DNA from: MED-G105 sp039819085
GTDB lineage: Bacteria > Pseudomonadota > Alphaproteobacteria > Caulobacterales > Parvularculaceae
NCBI GenBank assembly: GCA_039819085.1
Contig: JBCBSQ010000022.1
Location: forward strand, 1-37,146
Direction: 5' to 3'
DNA length: 37,146 bases
Shown here: piece by piece, positions 8,483 to 16,583 of the stretch
Layout: every line of letters begins with the position of its first letter
Numbering within the stretch: position 1 is the stretch's first letter
Notes under the pieces: generated by a model
Told to the model about the DNA's origin: nothing
The model's input: the letters and a program-made list of their open reading frames with translations, nothing else
Database searches by the model: none
Position numbers and translations under genes: made by a program

Positions 8483-8532
8483 TTGGCGACTACAAGCCGC
8501 CGTCCTTAGACGACATAAACTTTTCCTTATAT
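8483..8532 (+). promoter_or_regulatory. Weak promoter candidates upstream of metK
   Basis: Two weak possibilities are visible: TTGGCG (8483-8488) with TTAGAC (8506-8511) at 17-base spacing, and TTAGAC with TTATAT (8527-8532) at 15-base spacing. The 176-base gap before metK shows no SAM riboswitch I could recognise. Confidence 0.2.
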
Positions 8533-8548
8533 CCGGGACGGCGCATTC

Positions 8549-9772
8549 ATGACCCGCAAGAACTACCTGTTCACCAGTGAGAGCGTTTCCGAAGGCCACC
8601 CGGACAAGGTGTGCGATCGGATTTCCGACGAGATCGTCGACCTTGTCTATCGCGAAGCGGCGGCCGGCGGCATGGACCCCTGGGCGGTGCGCGTCGCCTG
8701 CGAAACGCTGACGACAACGAACAAGGTCGTCATCGCCGGAGAGGTTCGCGTGCCGGACAGTCTCGTCGACGGCAGCCACGTGACGCCAGAGCCGTTCGTG
8801 AAGGCCGCGCGCGCCGCGATAAAGGACATTGGCTACGAGCAGGACGGGTTCCACTGGGAAACGGCCGACATTGACGTGCTTCTTCACGCGCAATCGGCCG
8901 ACATCGCGCAAGGCGTCGATAAAGCGGCGGACGCGGATAATCAGGAAGGCGCGGGCGATCAGGGCATCATGTTCGGGTACGCCTGCCGCGAGACCGCGCC
9001 GTTGATGCCGGCGCCGATCCATTACAGCCACCGCATTCTTCAAAGCCTCGCCGAAGCCCGTCACGCCAAAAACGGCGATGCGGGTCTGCTGGGCCCAGAT
9101 GCGAAAAGCCAGGTCACCGTGCGTTATGAAAACGGGGCGCCGAGTGAGGTGACGTCGATCGTCCTGTCGACACAGCACCTCGATCCGGACTGGTCATCCG
9201 CCAAGGTGCGCGAAGTGGTCGAGCCCTATATCCGCGAGGCGCTTGGCGATCTTGCGATTTCGACCGACTGCGCGTGGCACGTGAACCCAACCGGCAAGTT
9301 CGTCATCGGCGGGCCGGACGGCGACGCCGGCCTCACCGGCCGCAAGATCATCGTCGACACCTATGGCGGCGCGGCGCCCCATGGCGGCGGCGCGTTTTCC
9401 GGCAAGGACACGACCAAGGTCGACCGCTCGGCCGCATACGTCGCGCGTTACCTCGCGAAAAACGTCGTCGCCGCAGACCTCGCCGACCGCTGCACCATCC
9501 AGCTTTCCTACGCCATCGGCGTCGCGCAGCCATTATCCGTGTACGTCGACTTGCACGGCACGGAACGCAATGTCGGCCCTGAACGGATCGAAGGCGCTCT
9601 GCGCGAGGCGATGGACCTTTCGCCATCAGGCATTCGGCGTCGTCTCGACCTCAACAAGCCGGTTTACGCGCGCACAGCCGCCTACGGACATTTCGGCCGC
9701 GAGCCGGACGCCGACGGCGGCTTCTCCTGGGAGAAGACGGACCTCGTCGAGGCGTTGAAGGCGGCCCTCTAG
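8549..9772 (+). CDS. metK: S-adenosylmethionine synthetase
   Basis: MetK makes S-adenosylmethionine from methionine and ATP. SAM feeds, among others, the MiaB, MtaB, HemW, RsmI and SpoU-type enzymes encoded in this window. The 407 residues carry the ATP-binding signature GHPDKVCD near the start, GAGDQGIMFGYA (about 133-144) and the P-loop-like GGGAFSGKDTTKVDRSAAY. All three MetK domains appear complete. Length is slightly above the ~385 residues of the E. coli enzyme, as usual in alphaproteobacteria. It follows the PraR-like gene. The trmB gene often found after metK in relatives is absent here. Confidence 0.97.
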   Translation: MTRKNYLFTSESVSEGHPDKVCDRISDEIVDLVYREAAAGGMDPWAVRVACETLTTTNKVVIAGEVRVPDSLVDGSHVTPEPFVKAARAAIKDIGYEQDGFHWETADIDVLLHAQSADIAQGVDKAADADNQEGAGDQGIMFGYACRETAPLMPAPIHYSHRILQSLAEARHAKNGDAGLLGPDAKSQVTVRYENGAPSEVTSIVLSTQHLDPDWSSAKVREVVEPYIREALGDLAISTDCAWHVNPTGKFVIGGPDGDAGLTGRKIIVDTYGGAAPHGGGAFSGKDTTKVDRSAAYVARYLAKNVVAADLADRCTIQLSYAIGVAQPLSVYVDLHGTERNVGPERIEGALREAMDLSPSGIRRRLDLNKPVYARTAAYGHFGREPDADGGFSWEKTDLVEALKAAL

Positions 9773-9852
9773 CGCGGTCTGGCGGCGGTCGACTCTCGAG
9801 CGGTCGAGCGGCTACACTCCCGATTAGGGTCTAAGCGATCGCGGGGGCGACC

Positions 9853-10140
9853 ATGTCCACTGACAAGTTTGAATTGAAAGAGCTCTTCGTCGACCGGCGA
9901 TGGCTGATGTTCGAATCCAAAAAGGGGTCGGGCGTCATCTTCACAGTCAAGTTCCTGTTTGACCAACCACCCGAGGGCAAACGCGCCAACGAGGTGAAAG
10001 TCCAGTTCGACGGCGTCACCCAGGAGCTTCAGGTCGGGGAAGCGATCATTCGCAAGGCGTATAAGAAAATCTGGATCGATCCGGCGAGCGGCAACGCGCT
10101 CATTGACGTTGAGGTGATTCCGCTGACAAGAGGCGAATAG
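9853..10140 (+). CDS. Hypothetical 95-residue protein
   Basis: I do not recognise this family. It is a small soluble protein of mixed charge with alternating hydrophobic residues suggesting beta strands (for example VIFTVKFLF and EVKVQF), no signal peptide and no cysteines. The ATG is preceded by a GGGGG run that could serve as a ribosome site, and third-position GC matches its neighbours, so it is probably a real gene. It occupies the position between metK and rdgB. Confidence 0.65.
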   Translation: MSTDKFELKELFVDRRWLMFESKKGSGVIFTVKFLFDQPPEGKRANEVKVQFDGVTQELQVGEAIIRKAYKKIWIDPASGNALIDVEVIPLTRGE

Positions 10141-10225
10141 TCAGCGATCGAAGCGCCGAAGCTGGAGCGATACACCGCTTGTCGCCATCGCTCTGACGCC
10201 AAGCCGCTTCCCCGGACGCGCATGT

Positions 10226-10257
10226 CAACGCCGCCCTGACAGGCAACGCCGCCCTGA
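10226..10257 (+). repeat. 14-base direct repeat in the rdgB upstream gap
   Basis: CAACGCCGCCCTGA occurs at 10226-10239 and again at 10244-10257, an 18-base period. It lies in a 240-base gap (10141-10380) in which I see no convincing gene, terminator or promoter. One open stretch in frame 3 runs through the gap but has no good start or recognisable product. Confidence 0.6.
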
Positions 10258-10380
10258 AGGAATGTGACGTCGGGCTTCTCGTCGCTCTGCGCGCAACACT
10301 CGGGCATATGAGCGACCGCTTCGAAATCGCCCGGAAACGACAAAAGCGCTTCAGCGCGGAAGAATTGGCGGGACCACCAA

Positions 10381-10995
10381 ATGGCAAGACGACTATCCCC
10401 CGGCCGGCTTGTCATCGCCTCCCACAACCCCGGGAAGGTGCGCGAGATCAATGAGCTTGTGGCGCCCTTCGGGATTGACGCGATTTCCGCGGCCGACCTT
10501 GGCCTGCCGTCTCCTGAGGAGACCGGAACGACTTTCGCCGCCAACGCCGCCATCAAGGCGCACGCCGCGGCGGGAGCAGCAGGCCTTCCGGCGCTTGCGG
10601 ACGATTCAGGGCTTGAAGTCACGGCGCTCGACGGCGCGCCGGGCGTTTACGCAGCCGATTGGGCGGAAGACACAGCCGGCGGGCCACGCGACTTCCGGCG
10701 CGCCATGCTGCGGGTTGAACAGGGGCTTAAGGCGGTCGGGGCGGCCGACCGCTCGGCCAAGTTCGTGTGCTGTCTTTGTCTCGCCTGGCCGGATGGCCAT
10801 GAGGAAACGTTCCTCGGCGAGGTCGCGGGCGAAATCGTATGGCCGCCGCGGGGGGCGCGCGGCTTCGGCTATGATCCGATGTTTCTCTATCCGCCGCTCG
10901 GTCAGACATTTGGCGAAATGGACCCGGGGCGCAAGCACGCGCTCTCGCATCGCGCCGACGCGTTCCGCAAGCTGACAGACGCCTGCCTTCGGTAA
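10381..10995 (+). CDS. rdgB: Non-canonical purine NTP pyrophosphatase (RdgB/HAM1)
   Basis: A cytoplasmic house-cleaning enzyme of 204 residues that hydrolyses dITP, ITP and XTP to monophosphates and keeps deaminated purines out of DNA and RNA. Family signatures are all present: IASHNPGKVREI near the start, LADDSGLEV (about 76-84), GFGYDPMF and a closing ALSHRADAF. GGCGGGA upstream may be the ribosome site. It is followed after 5 bases by hemW, a common alphaproteobacterial pair. The rph gene that often precedes rdgB is not here. Confidence 0.95.
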   Translation: MARRLSPGRLVIASHNPGKVREINELVAPFGIDAISAADLGLPSPEETGTTFAANAAIKAHAAAGAAGLPALADDSGLEVTALDGAPGVYAADWAEDTAGGPRDFRRAMLRVEQGLKAVGAADRSAKFVCCLCLAWPDGHEETFLGEVAGEIVWPPRGARGFGYDPMFLYPPLGQTFGEMDPGRKHALSHRADAFRKLTDACLR

Positions 10996-11000
10996 GCCTC

Positions 11001-12125
11001 GTGGAAGACCTCGCCGTCTATATCCACTGGCCCTATTGCGAGCGTATCTGTCCGTATTGCGACTTTAATGTCTATCGAAATCGCGACGTAGACGCCGACC
11101 GCTGGACCAGCGCTCTCATCGGAACCATCGCAGCGTGGCGGCAACGGACGGGACCGCGTCGCCTCGCCAGCATCTATTTCGGCGGCGGCACTCCTTCGCT
11201 TGCGCCAACGGAAACGATCGCCCGCGTCATCGACGCGTGCCGAACGGAGTGGGAGCCAACCGAAGACGTCGAAATCACGCTGGAGGCCAATCCAACGGAT
11301 GCGGAGCGCGCGCGGTTCGACGCGTTCCGAAACGCTGGCGTCAACCGACTATCGCTTGGCGTTCAATCCTTCGATGATGACGCGCTGCGGCTCCTGGGGC
11401 GCAATCACGGGCGCATCGAGGCGCGGAACGCCCTCGACGCCGCGCTAGAGGCGTTTGAACATGTCACCTTTGACCTCATCTACGCGCTGCCCGGCCAAAC
11501 GAGCGCGGACTGGCGCGCCGCCTTGCGCGAAGCGCTTTCGATTGGCGCGCCGCACTTATCCGCCTACCAATTAACGATCGAACAGGGGACCGCGTTTCAA
11601 AAAGCCGTCGCGCGCGGCGACTGGCGCCCGCCGGATGGCGACGCAAGCGCCGATCTTTTCGACATCACTCAGGACGAAACGGCGCGCGCGGGCCTTGTCG
11701 CCTATGAAGTGTCGAACCACGCGCGCGAAGGGCGCCAGTCACGACATAACCTCGCCTATTGGCGCGGGCGCGACTATCTCGGCGTCGGACCCGGCGCCCA
11801 CGGCCGGCTGACCGAGAACGGCGCGCGCGTCGCAACAGAAACGCTGCGGCGACCGGAAGTGTATCTCGCCGCGACGGAAAAGGACGGACTTGGACTTTGC
11901 GTCGACGAGGCCCTATCGCCGGAGGACGCCCTCGCCGAGCGCGTGACCATGGGTCTACGGACGACCGAAGGCGTTCGCCTCACGTCTTCTGATGACCAGC
12001 GCCTGGCAAATCGGATTGCGCCGCTTCAGGGCGAAGGGCTCCTCGTCCGCCGCGACGACGCGCTTATCGCCACACCCACAGGGCGACGGGTGTTAAACGC
12101 CGTTGCGGCCGCGCTGCTCGCGTAA
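11001..12125 (+). CDS. hemW: Radical-SAM heme chaperone HemW
   Basis: A 374-residue member of the HemN/HemW family. HemW binds heme and a 4Fe-4S cluster and is thought to deliver heme to respiratory enzymes. The cluster motif CERICPYC has C13, C17 and C20; YFGGGTPS and GVQSFDD follow as in the family. RHNLAYW supplies the HNxxYW motif of HemW, and the sequence is too short at the N-terminus for the coproporphyrinogen oxidase HemN, which supports HemW. The GTG start lies 5 bases after rdgB, so the two are likely co-transcribed. Confidence 0.92.
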   Translation: MEDLAVYIHWPYCERICPYCDFNVYRNRDVDADRWTSALIGTIAAWRQRTGPRRLASIYFGGGTPSLAPTETIARVIDACRTEWEPTEDVEITLEANPTDAERARFDAFRNAGVNRLSLGVQSFDDDALRLLGRNHGRIEARNALDAALEAFEHVTFDLIYALPGQTSADWRAALREALSIGAPHLSAYQLTIEQGTAFQKAVARGDWRPPDGDASADLFDITQDETARAGLVAYEVSNHAREGRQSRHNLAYWRGRDYLGVGPGAHGRLTENGARVATETLRRPEVYLAATEKDGLGLCVDEALSPEDALAERVTMGLRTTEGVRLTSSDDQRLANRIAPLQGEGLLVRRDDALIATPTGRRVLNAVAAALLA

Positions 12126-12138
12126 ACGCGGGGAGCAA

Positions 12139-12921
12139 TCAGCTCTCGTCGTCTTCTTCGCTGTCGTCCTCGTCATCCTTTTCGCGCGGCGGCGCGTCAA
12201 CAGCGCGAATATCCGTAAACGTTGTTTCTTCGTTCATTTCAAAAGATCGAAACGCGGCCGAGCCGACAGTCCGGGAGGAGGACCGAACCAGAAGCGCAGG
12301 CCCATCGCCGACCGGCGCGGCGTATTCCTGCACCTGAAGCAGCTCCTTGATTTTGACGATGGGGAGCGGCTTGAAGGAATCGATTGTCCGCACCTCAATT
12401 TTTGAGATGTATCCGCCCGCCTTGTCGAGGAACAGCCGCGCCTCCAGCTTGCCTTCCGGGGCGTCATCGCCGAGGTCGCGCGAGGCGAATATTGCGGTTT
12501 CCGGGCCGTCCTCCACAAGTTCAATGCCACGCAGATCGCTCATGCCGTCATAGACGAGCGCCTCATCTCCGCCGTCGCGCTTGTTCATCCGTTTCAGCGC
12601 CTTGCGGACCTTTTTGTCCGCCTCCTCTGGCGTTGGCGCGATGAGGCGCCAATAGCCGTCTTCCTCGCGGCGCGGATCAAATTCCGCAGTGAAAGTGGCG
12701 GCTTCGTCGTCCTTGTCCCGCACCGTCCGCTCAGCCGTAAACGCGTAGCGCGCTTCCGCAAAAGCTTCGGCCCGCTCCGTCGCGCGCGCCAAGACGCCGA
12801 ACAGGTCGGCGTCGATCGCGGGCGTCGACGCATCAGCGGGCGCATCCTCTGATCGCGTCTCCGCCATCGTCGGCGACGCGGCGGCGATCAGGAGGGCCGA
12901 AACAATCAACATGACGCGCAT
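12139..12921 (-). CDS. Hypothetical exported protein with acidic C-terminal tail
   Basis: I do not recognise the family. The ATG at 12921 is chosen because AGGAG lies about 9 bases upstream and it begins a clear signal peptide (MRVMLIVSALLIAAASPTMA). A longer frame from 12963 would bury it. The mature region is rich in alternating beta-like segments with a central Lys-rich stretch (KKVRKALKRMNKR) and ends in an acidic tail (DDEDDSEEDDES). The beta-rich periplasmic layout loosely resembles LolA/LolB-type carriers, but no motif proves it. It is convergent with hemW and lies downstream of the LpoA-like gene on the same strand. Confidence 0.7.
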   Translation of the reverse strand: MRVMLIVSALLIAAASPTMAETRSEDAPADASTPAIDADLFGVLARATERAEAFAEARYAFTAERTVRDKDDEAATFTAEFDPRREEDGYWRLIAPTPEEADKKVRKALKRMNKRDGGDEALVYDGMSDLRGIELVEDGPETAIFASRDLGDDAPEGKLEARLFLDKAGGYISKIEVRTIDSFKPLPIVKIKELLQVQEYAAPVGDGPALLVRSSSRTVGSAAFRSFEMNEETTFTDIRAVDAPPREKDDEDDSEEDDES

Positions 12922-12996
12922 GGGCGTTTTCTCCTTTGGGAAAGCGCCGAGCGCGCCTTGCAAGGGTCGAGAGGCGTTCGAAGCGGCGGCCCGACG

Positions 12997-14364
12997 TTAT
13001 AGGCCCGGCGCAAAGCTGCGCGGCGCCGGCTCGATGACGCTGATGCCGCCAGGCTGGATTTCCAGAACCGCAAGCCCGCGCTCGACCGATCCATCCGGAC
13101 GCAGACGAAAGAGGCCATCCGCGCCAAAATAGCCGTTCGGATCGGCGATGGCCTCGAGGCTGAAACGGCGGCGACGGTTCGGGTTCTGAGCAAGTCGCGC
13201 CGCCAGAAGTGTCGCGTCATAGCTGAGCGAGGCGAGGCGCGGCGGACGATCGCCAAAGGCGGCCTCAAAGCGACGCTCGAACTCCACGGTCACGTTCGGA
13301 TCCGGCGCGGCGAACCATGCGCCGCGCAGCGCCGGCTCGCGCGTCAGCCTCGGGTCATACCAGGCGGAGACGCCGAGGAGCTTCACCTTGTTGATGTTCA
13401 CATTGTAGTACGGAAAAAGCGGCGCGAGCGCGCGCAGGAGCGTCCCGCGCTCCGGCACCAGGACCGCCTGATACCCGCGCTGATATCCATTGTCATCGAC
13501 GGCGCCGGGCGCGTTCGGATCATATCCATGGCGCAGTTCAGCCGGCACGATGTCCTTTGAGTACTGCGCCAGACGCCGCGCCGGATCGCGCATGGCGTCA
13601 ACGTCCTGTTCATAGAGCTCCTCATGAACCAACACGCCGCCATGGGTCGCGATTTCGTTGCGGAATGACGTTGTCACGCGAGAACCATATCGATTGCCAG
13701 GGGCGATGAGACCAAACCGATCGAGCCCGTTCGTGATCGCGTATTCGGTGATCCGCGAGACTTCCTGCTCAGGGGGAAAGCTGAGGAGAAAGACGCCGCG
13801 GCGGGCGAGCGCGCTGTCCGACGAAAACGCGATCACCGGCACGTCCGCCGCGGCGGCGACGTCCGCCGCCGCGTCGACTGACCGCCCATAGACCGGCCCC
13901 AGAATAATCTCCGCCCCCTCGGACAACGCTGCGCGCGCCGCCGCCGCCGCGCCCTCCGGCGTGCCTTTCGTATCCTTAGGCAGAAGCAGGAAACGGGTGT
14001 CGCCGGTTTCGAATGCGGCGAGCTGCGCCGCGTCGAACATCGCCGACGCCGTTCGGCGCGCGCCTTCCCGCTCAGCGGAAAAGGGCAACAGGAGGCCAAC
14101 ACGCACCGGCTCACGGCCCTGCATGTGGAGGGGCTCCACAAACTCGTCGGAATCATACCGCCGGCGTTCCCCACTGCGGGGGTCGTCGCGATCCTCTGGC
14201 GCATCGTATACCGGCCGCTCCGGCGCGACGACCACCGGCCCGTCGCCTCCGCTGGAGCCGCATGCGGCGAGAAGCGCCGCCGCGGCGGCGATAAGCGACG
14301 CTCGAACGCCCAGGCTTATGTCGGCTCTCAGGCCCGCGATCGTAAAGAACCGGGAAGCGCGCAT
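12997..14364 (-). CDS. LpoA/LppC-type lipoprotein (penicillin-binding protein activator family)
   Basis: A 455-residue lipoprotein with the periplasmic-binding fold of the LppC/LpoA family, some members of which activate class A penicillin-binding proteins from the outer membrane. The lipobox LAAC gives the acylated cysteine C35 after a hydrophobic segment. The receptor-like domain starts at VRVGLLLPFS and includes ILGPVYG and VPVIAFSSD. The ATG at 14364 follows GGAG at 7 bases; the frame extends to 14415 without a better start. It is divergent from rsmI-yraN-dolP, the same neighbours as enterobacterial lpoA (yraM). Whether it activates a PBP here is inferred from family and context. Confidence 0.85.
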   Translation of the reverse strand: MRASRFFTIAGLRADISLGVRASLIAAAAALLAACGSSGGDGPVVVAPERPVYDAPEDRDDPRSGERRRYDSDEFVEPLHMQGREPVRVGLLLPFSAEREGARRTASAMFDAAQLAAFETGDTRFLLLPKDTKGTPEGAAAAARAALSEGAEIILGPVYGRSVDAAADVAAAADVPVIAFSSDSALARRGVFLLSFPPEQEVSRITEYAITNGLDRFGLIAPGNRYGSRVTTSFRNEIATHGGVLVHEELYEQDVDAMRDPARRLAQYSKDIVPAELRHGYDPNAPGAVDDNGYQRGYQAVLVPERGTLLRALAPLFPYYNVNINKVKLLGVSAWYDPRLTREPALRGAWFAAPDPNVTVEFERRFEAAFGDRPPRLASLSYDATLLAARLAQNPNRRRRFSLEAIADPNGYFGADGLFRLRPDGSVERGLAVLEIQPGGISVIEPAPRSFAPGL

Positions 14365-14490
14365 AGTGATCTCCAAATGGCTGGGAGCAGACTCGAACGG
14401 GAGTTTAGACGACAATCATGTCAAAAGTAGACGCGCCTGCGGCGCCGGACAACACTCAACAACGGGGCGAGGCGACCCCATTCTTATGAC

Positions 14491-15399
14491 ATGTCGATAA
14501 GGCGGAAATGCGTCGGCGACGCATCGGATGACGACGGAAACGGCGCGGCGGAGAAAACGCCCAAGCTGGCGGCCGGCCTTTATGTGGCGGCGACGCCGAT
14601 CGGCAATATGGGCGATGTGAGCGCCCGCCTCGTCGAGACGCTGCGCGATGCGGATCTCATTCTGTGCGAGGACACCCGCCGGACCGGCCAGCTCTGCGCC
14701 GCGCTCGGCGTAACGACGCCGCGCCGTTCCTATCACGACCATAATGGCGCGGAGGTCCGCCCCGCGGTGCTGAACCGACTGCGCGAAGGCGCGGCGATTG
14801 CGCTGGTGAGCGACGCCGGCACGCCGCTCATTTCCGATCCCGGCTACAAGCTTGTCGCGGAAGCCCGCGCCGCCGGCCACGATGTCTTCGCAGTGCCCGG
14901 TCCCTGCGCGGCGATCGCCGCGCTCTCGGTCGCCGGCCTGCCGACGGATCGGTTCTTCTTTGCCGGGTTTCCGCCGGCCAAGGCGCGCGCGCGGGAAGCG
15001 CTCTTCGAAGACCTGAAACGCTTGCCGGCGAGCCTCGTCTTTTACGAAGCGGCCAATAGGCTGGCGGATACGCTTGGCGCAATGACGTCGGCGTTTGGCG
15101 ACCGCCAAATCGCTATTGTCCGTGAATTGACGAAAAAATTCGAGGAGACGCGGACCGGGCCGCTCTTCGAACTCGCCAAAGCGGTCGCGTCACAGCCCGT
15201 CAAGGGCGAAGTCGTGATTGTCGTTGGTCCGCCATCAGAGGATACGCCTGCGGACGACGACGCGGTCGACGCGTTTCTGGCCGACGCGCTCCAGGAAATG
15301 TCCGTGAAAGACGCGGCCGCCGCGGCGGCGGAAAGCTTCGGCGTATCAAAAAAGGAAGCCTATCAGCTGGCGCTCGCGCAGAAACGCAAAAGCCGGTGA
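14491..15399 (+). CDS. rsmI: 16S rRNA 2'-O-ribose C1402 methyltransferase RsmI
   Basis: A 302-residue tetrapyrrole-methylase-fold enzyme that methylates the 2'-O of C1402 in 16S rRNA using SAM. Hallmarks are LYVAATPIGNMGD (about 31-43), LCEDTRRTG, the SAM-loop region SDAGTPLISDPG (about 110-121), PGPCA and ELTKKFEE. The C-terminal ~50 residues form the usual extra helical domain. The first 28 residues before LAAGLYVAATPIG are non-conserved and the true start could lie downstream, but no better ribosome site is visible. The stop overlaps yraN by 4 bases (GTGA). Confidence 0.95.
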   Translation: MSIRRKCVGDASDDDGNGAAEKTPKLAAGLYVAATPIGNMGDVSARLVETLRDADLILCEDTRRTGQLCAALGVTTPRRSYHDHNGAEVRPAVLNRLREGAAIALVSDAGTPLISDPGYKLVAEARAAGHDVFAVPGPCAAIAALSVAGLPTDRFFFAGFPPAKARAREALFEDLKRLPASLVFYEAANRLADTLGAMTSAFGDRQIAIVRELTKKFEETRTGPLFELAKAVASQPVKGEVVIVVGPPSEDTPADDDAVDAFLADALQEMSVKDAAAAAAESFGVSKKEAYQLALAQKRKSR

Positions 15400-15782
15400 A
15401 AGAAGCAACGCGGAAACGCCGGCGGGCGGAGCTTCGAGGCCGGGCGGCGGAATGGGTGGCGGCATTATTCTACCTAGTGCGCGGCTATCGGATCGTCGCA
15501 TGGCGGTATCGGCGCAAGGTCGGCGAAATCGACCTTGTCGCCCGGCGCGGGCTTACGCTCGCCTTCGTTGAAGTGAAAGCCCGCGGTGACATCGACGCGG
15601 CGATCGAGGCTGTCTCGCCAAAAAGCCGCAGGCGGTTTGAAGCGGCCGCGCGACGGTTCCTCGCAGAGGCCGAGGCGAAAGGCGCGCTCGACCCCGCCGC
15701 ATTCGCCATCCGTTACGACATTTTCGCCGTCGCCGGCCTGCGCACAGAGCGGATCAAGGACGCCTGGCGGGAGGGCGAATGA
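15396..15782 (+). CDS. yraN: YraN-family putative endonuclease (UPF0102)
   Basis: A 128-residue UPF0102 protein with a restriction-endonuclease-like core. The pattern GEIDLVARRG...FVEVKAR supplies the D and ExK residues of the nuclease signature (around residues 44-64). The biochemical role is not established; in several bacteria it is encoded with rsmI, as here. It starts with GTG overlapping the rsmI stop. The sequence is basic and short, typical of the family. Confidence 0.9.
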   Translation: MKEATRKRRRAELRGRAAEWVAALFYLVRGYRIVAWRYRRKVGEIDLVARRGLTLAFVEVKARGDIDAAIEAVSPKSRRRFEAAARRFLAEAEAKGALDPAAFAIRYDIFAVAGLRTERIKDAWREGE

Positions 15783-15802
15783 GCTGATGCCGATGCGCCG
15801 CG

Positions 15803-15828
15803 TTAAGGTTGGTTAACCAGGCGTTAAC
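15803..15828 (+). promoter_or_regulatory. CtrA-type box upstream of dolP
   Basis: TTAA (15813-15816), seven bases, then TTAAC (15824-15828) fits the CtrA consensus TTAA-N7-TTAAC exactly. A further TTAA lies at 15803-15806, six bases before the first half-site. It is in the 108-base yraN-dolP gap, about 65 bases before the dolP ATG, a sensible place for an operator. Binding is inferred from pattern match only. Confidence 0.5.
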
Positions 15829-15890
15829 CGGCGCGTGGCGGGACTGGCGCTTGGCGCTTACGGCGCGCGCATCAGTATGGAGTAGACCAA

Positions 15891-16439
15891 ATGGCCGCCA
15901 TCGCCAGATCCCTCTGCCTCATCTTCTTGCTGCTGACCGTCGCGGGATGCGCCATGAGCCGCTCGCTTAGCGCGTCGTCCAGGGATATGGACGCCAATGA
16001 AGCGATCGACGCGCGGCTCGACGCCGACGAGAGGTTCGACTTCGGCGATGTCGATCTCACCGTGTTCGAGGGACGGGTCATGCTGACCGGCACGGTCCGG
16101 GACGCCGCCGCCCAGCGACAGCTCGTGCGGCACGCGTTCAGCGCCGACAATGTCGTACAGGTCATCGATGAGACCATCATCGGCGACAAGACCTCCTTCG
16201 CGCGCGGCCTCGGAGACGCGCGCATTGACGCGGGCCTGCGCGCTCGGCTGACGACGAGCGGCAAGGTGCGTGGCGGCGACGTCAAAATCGCCGTCTCGCA
16301 AGGCGCGATCTATCTCCTCGGCGTCGCGCGGGACCGAGCCGCCCTTGAGCGGATCCTCAAGACCGCCAAAACCGCCGGCGACGCATCGGTGGTGGTGAGC
16401 CACATCGTCTATATGGACGCTTCCACGCCGCAGCTTTGA
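15891..16439 (+). CDS. dolP: BON-domain outer-membrane lipoprotein (DolP/YraP-like)
   Basis: A 182-residue lipoprotein with two BON domains. The signal peptide ends in lipobox VAGC with acylated C20. The first BON domain (about 38-105) contains VDLTVFEGRVMLTGTV, the second (about 110-178) contains VKIAVSQGAIYLLGVA. E. coli DolP binds anionic lipids at the outer membrane and supports envelope integrity and BAM function. The gene follows rsmI-yraN, as in E. coli where dolP is near yraN and diaA; diaA is absent here. A CtrA-type box lies in its upstream gap. Confidence 0.9.
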   Translation: MAAIARSLCLIFLLLTVAGCAMSRSLSASSRDMDANEAIDARLDADERFDFGDVDLTVFEGRVMLTGTVRDAAAQRQLVRHAFSADNVVQVIDETIIGDKTSFARGLGDARIDAGLRARLTTSGKVRGGDVKIAVSQGAIYLLGVARDRAALERILKTAKTAGDASVVVSHIVYMDASTPQL

Positions 16440-16463
16440 CGCGAGGCTGCGGCGAGACCGATC

Positions 16464-16492
16464 TTGCGTCGGCGCTAACCTTTACGCATATC
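16464..16492 (+). promoter_or_regulatory. Candidate promoter for gshB
   Basis: TTGCGT (16464-16469) and CATATC (16487-16492) are 17 bases apart. Transcription would begin near 16499, just before a small palindrome CCCGACTGTCGGG (16504-16516) that could act as a leader hairpin or as the end of the dolP transcript. It lies in the 144-base dolP-gshB gap. Called by eye. Confidence 0.35.
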
Positions 16493-16583
16493 GCCTGTTC
16501 TGACCCGACTGTCGGGCTTTGCTTCACCCGATCGCGCTTTTCCGGCGGATCGACTGCGCCTGCGCCAAGGAGCCTCCCAAAAC

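Noticed and set aside
8373..8548. A SAM-sensing riboswitch upstream of metK
   Set aside because: The gap was compared by eye with the SAM-II and SAM/SAH conserved cores; none of the invariant segments could be found.
10197..10448. A frame-3 open stretch before rdgB as an rph remnant
   Set aside because: It has no start with a ribosome site and no RNase PH motif, and runs into rdgB out of frame.
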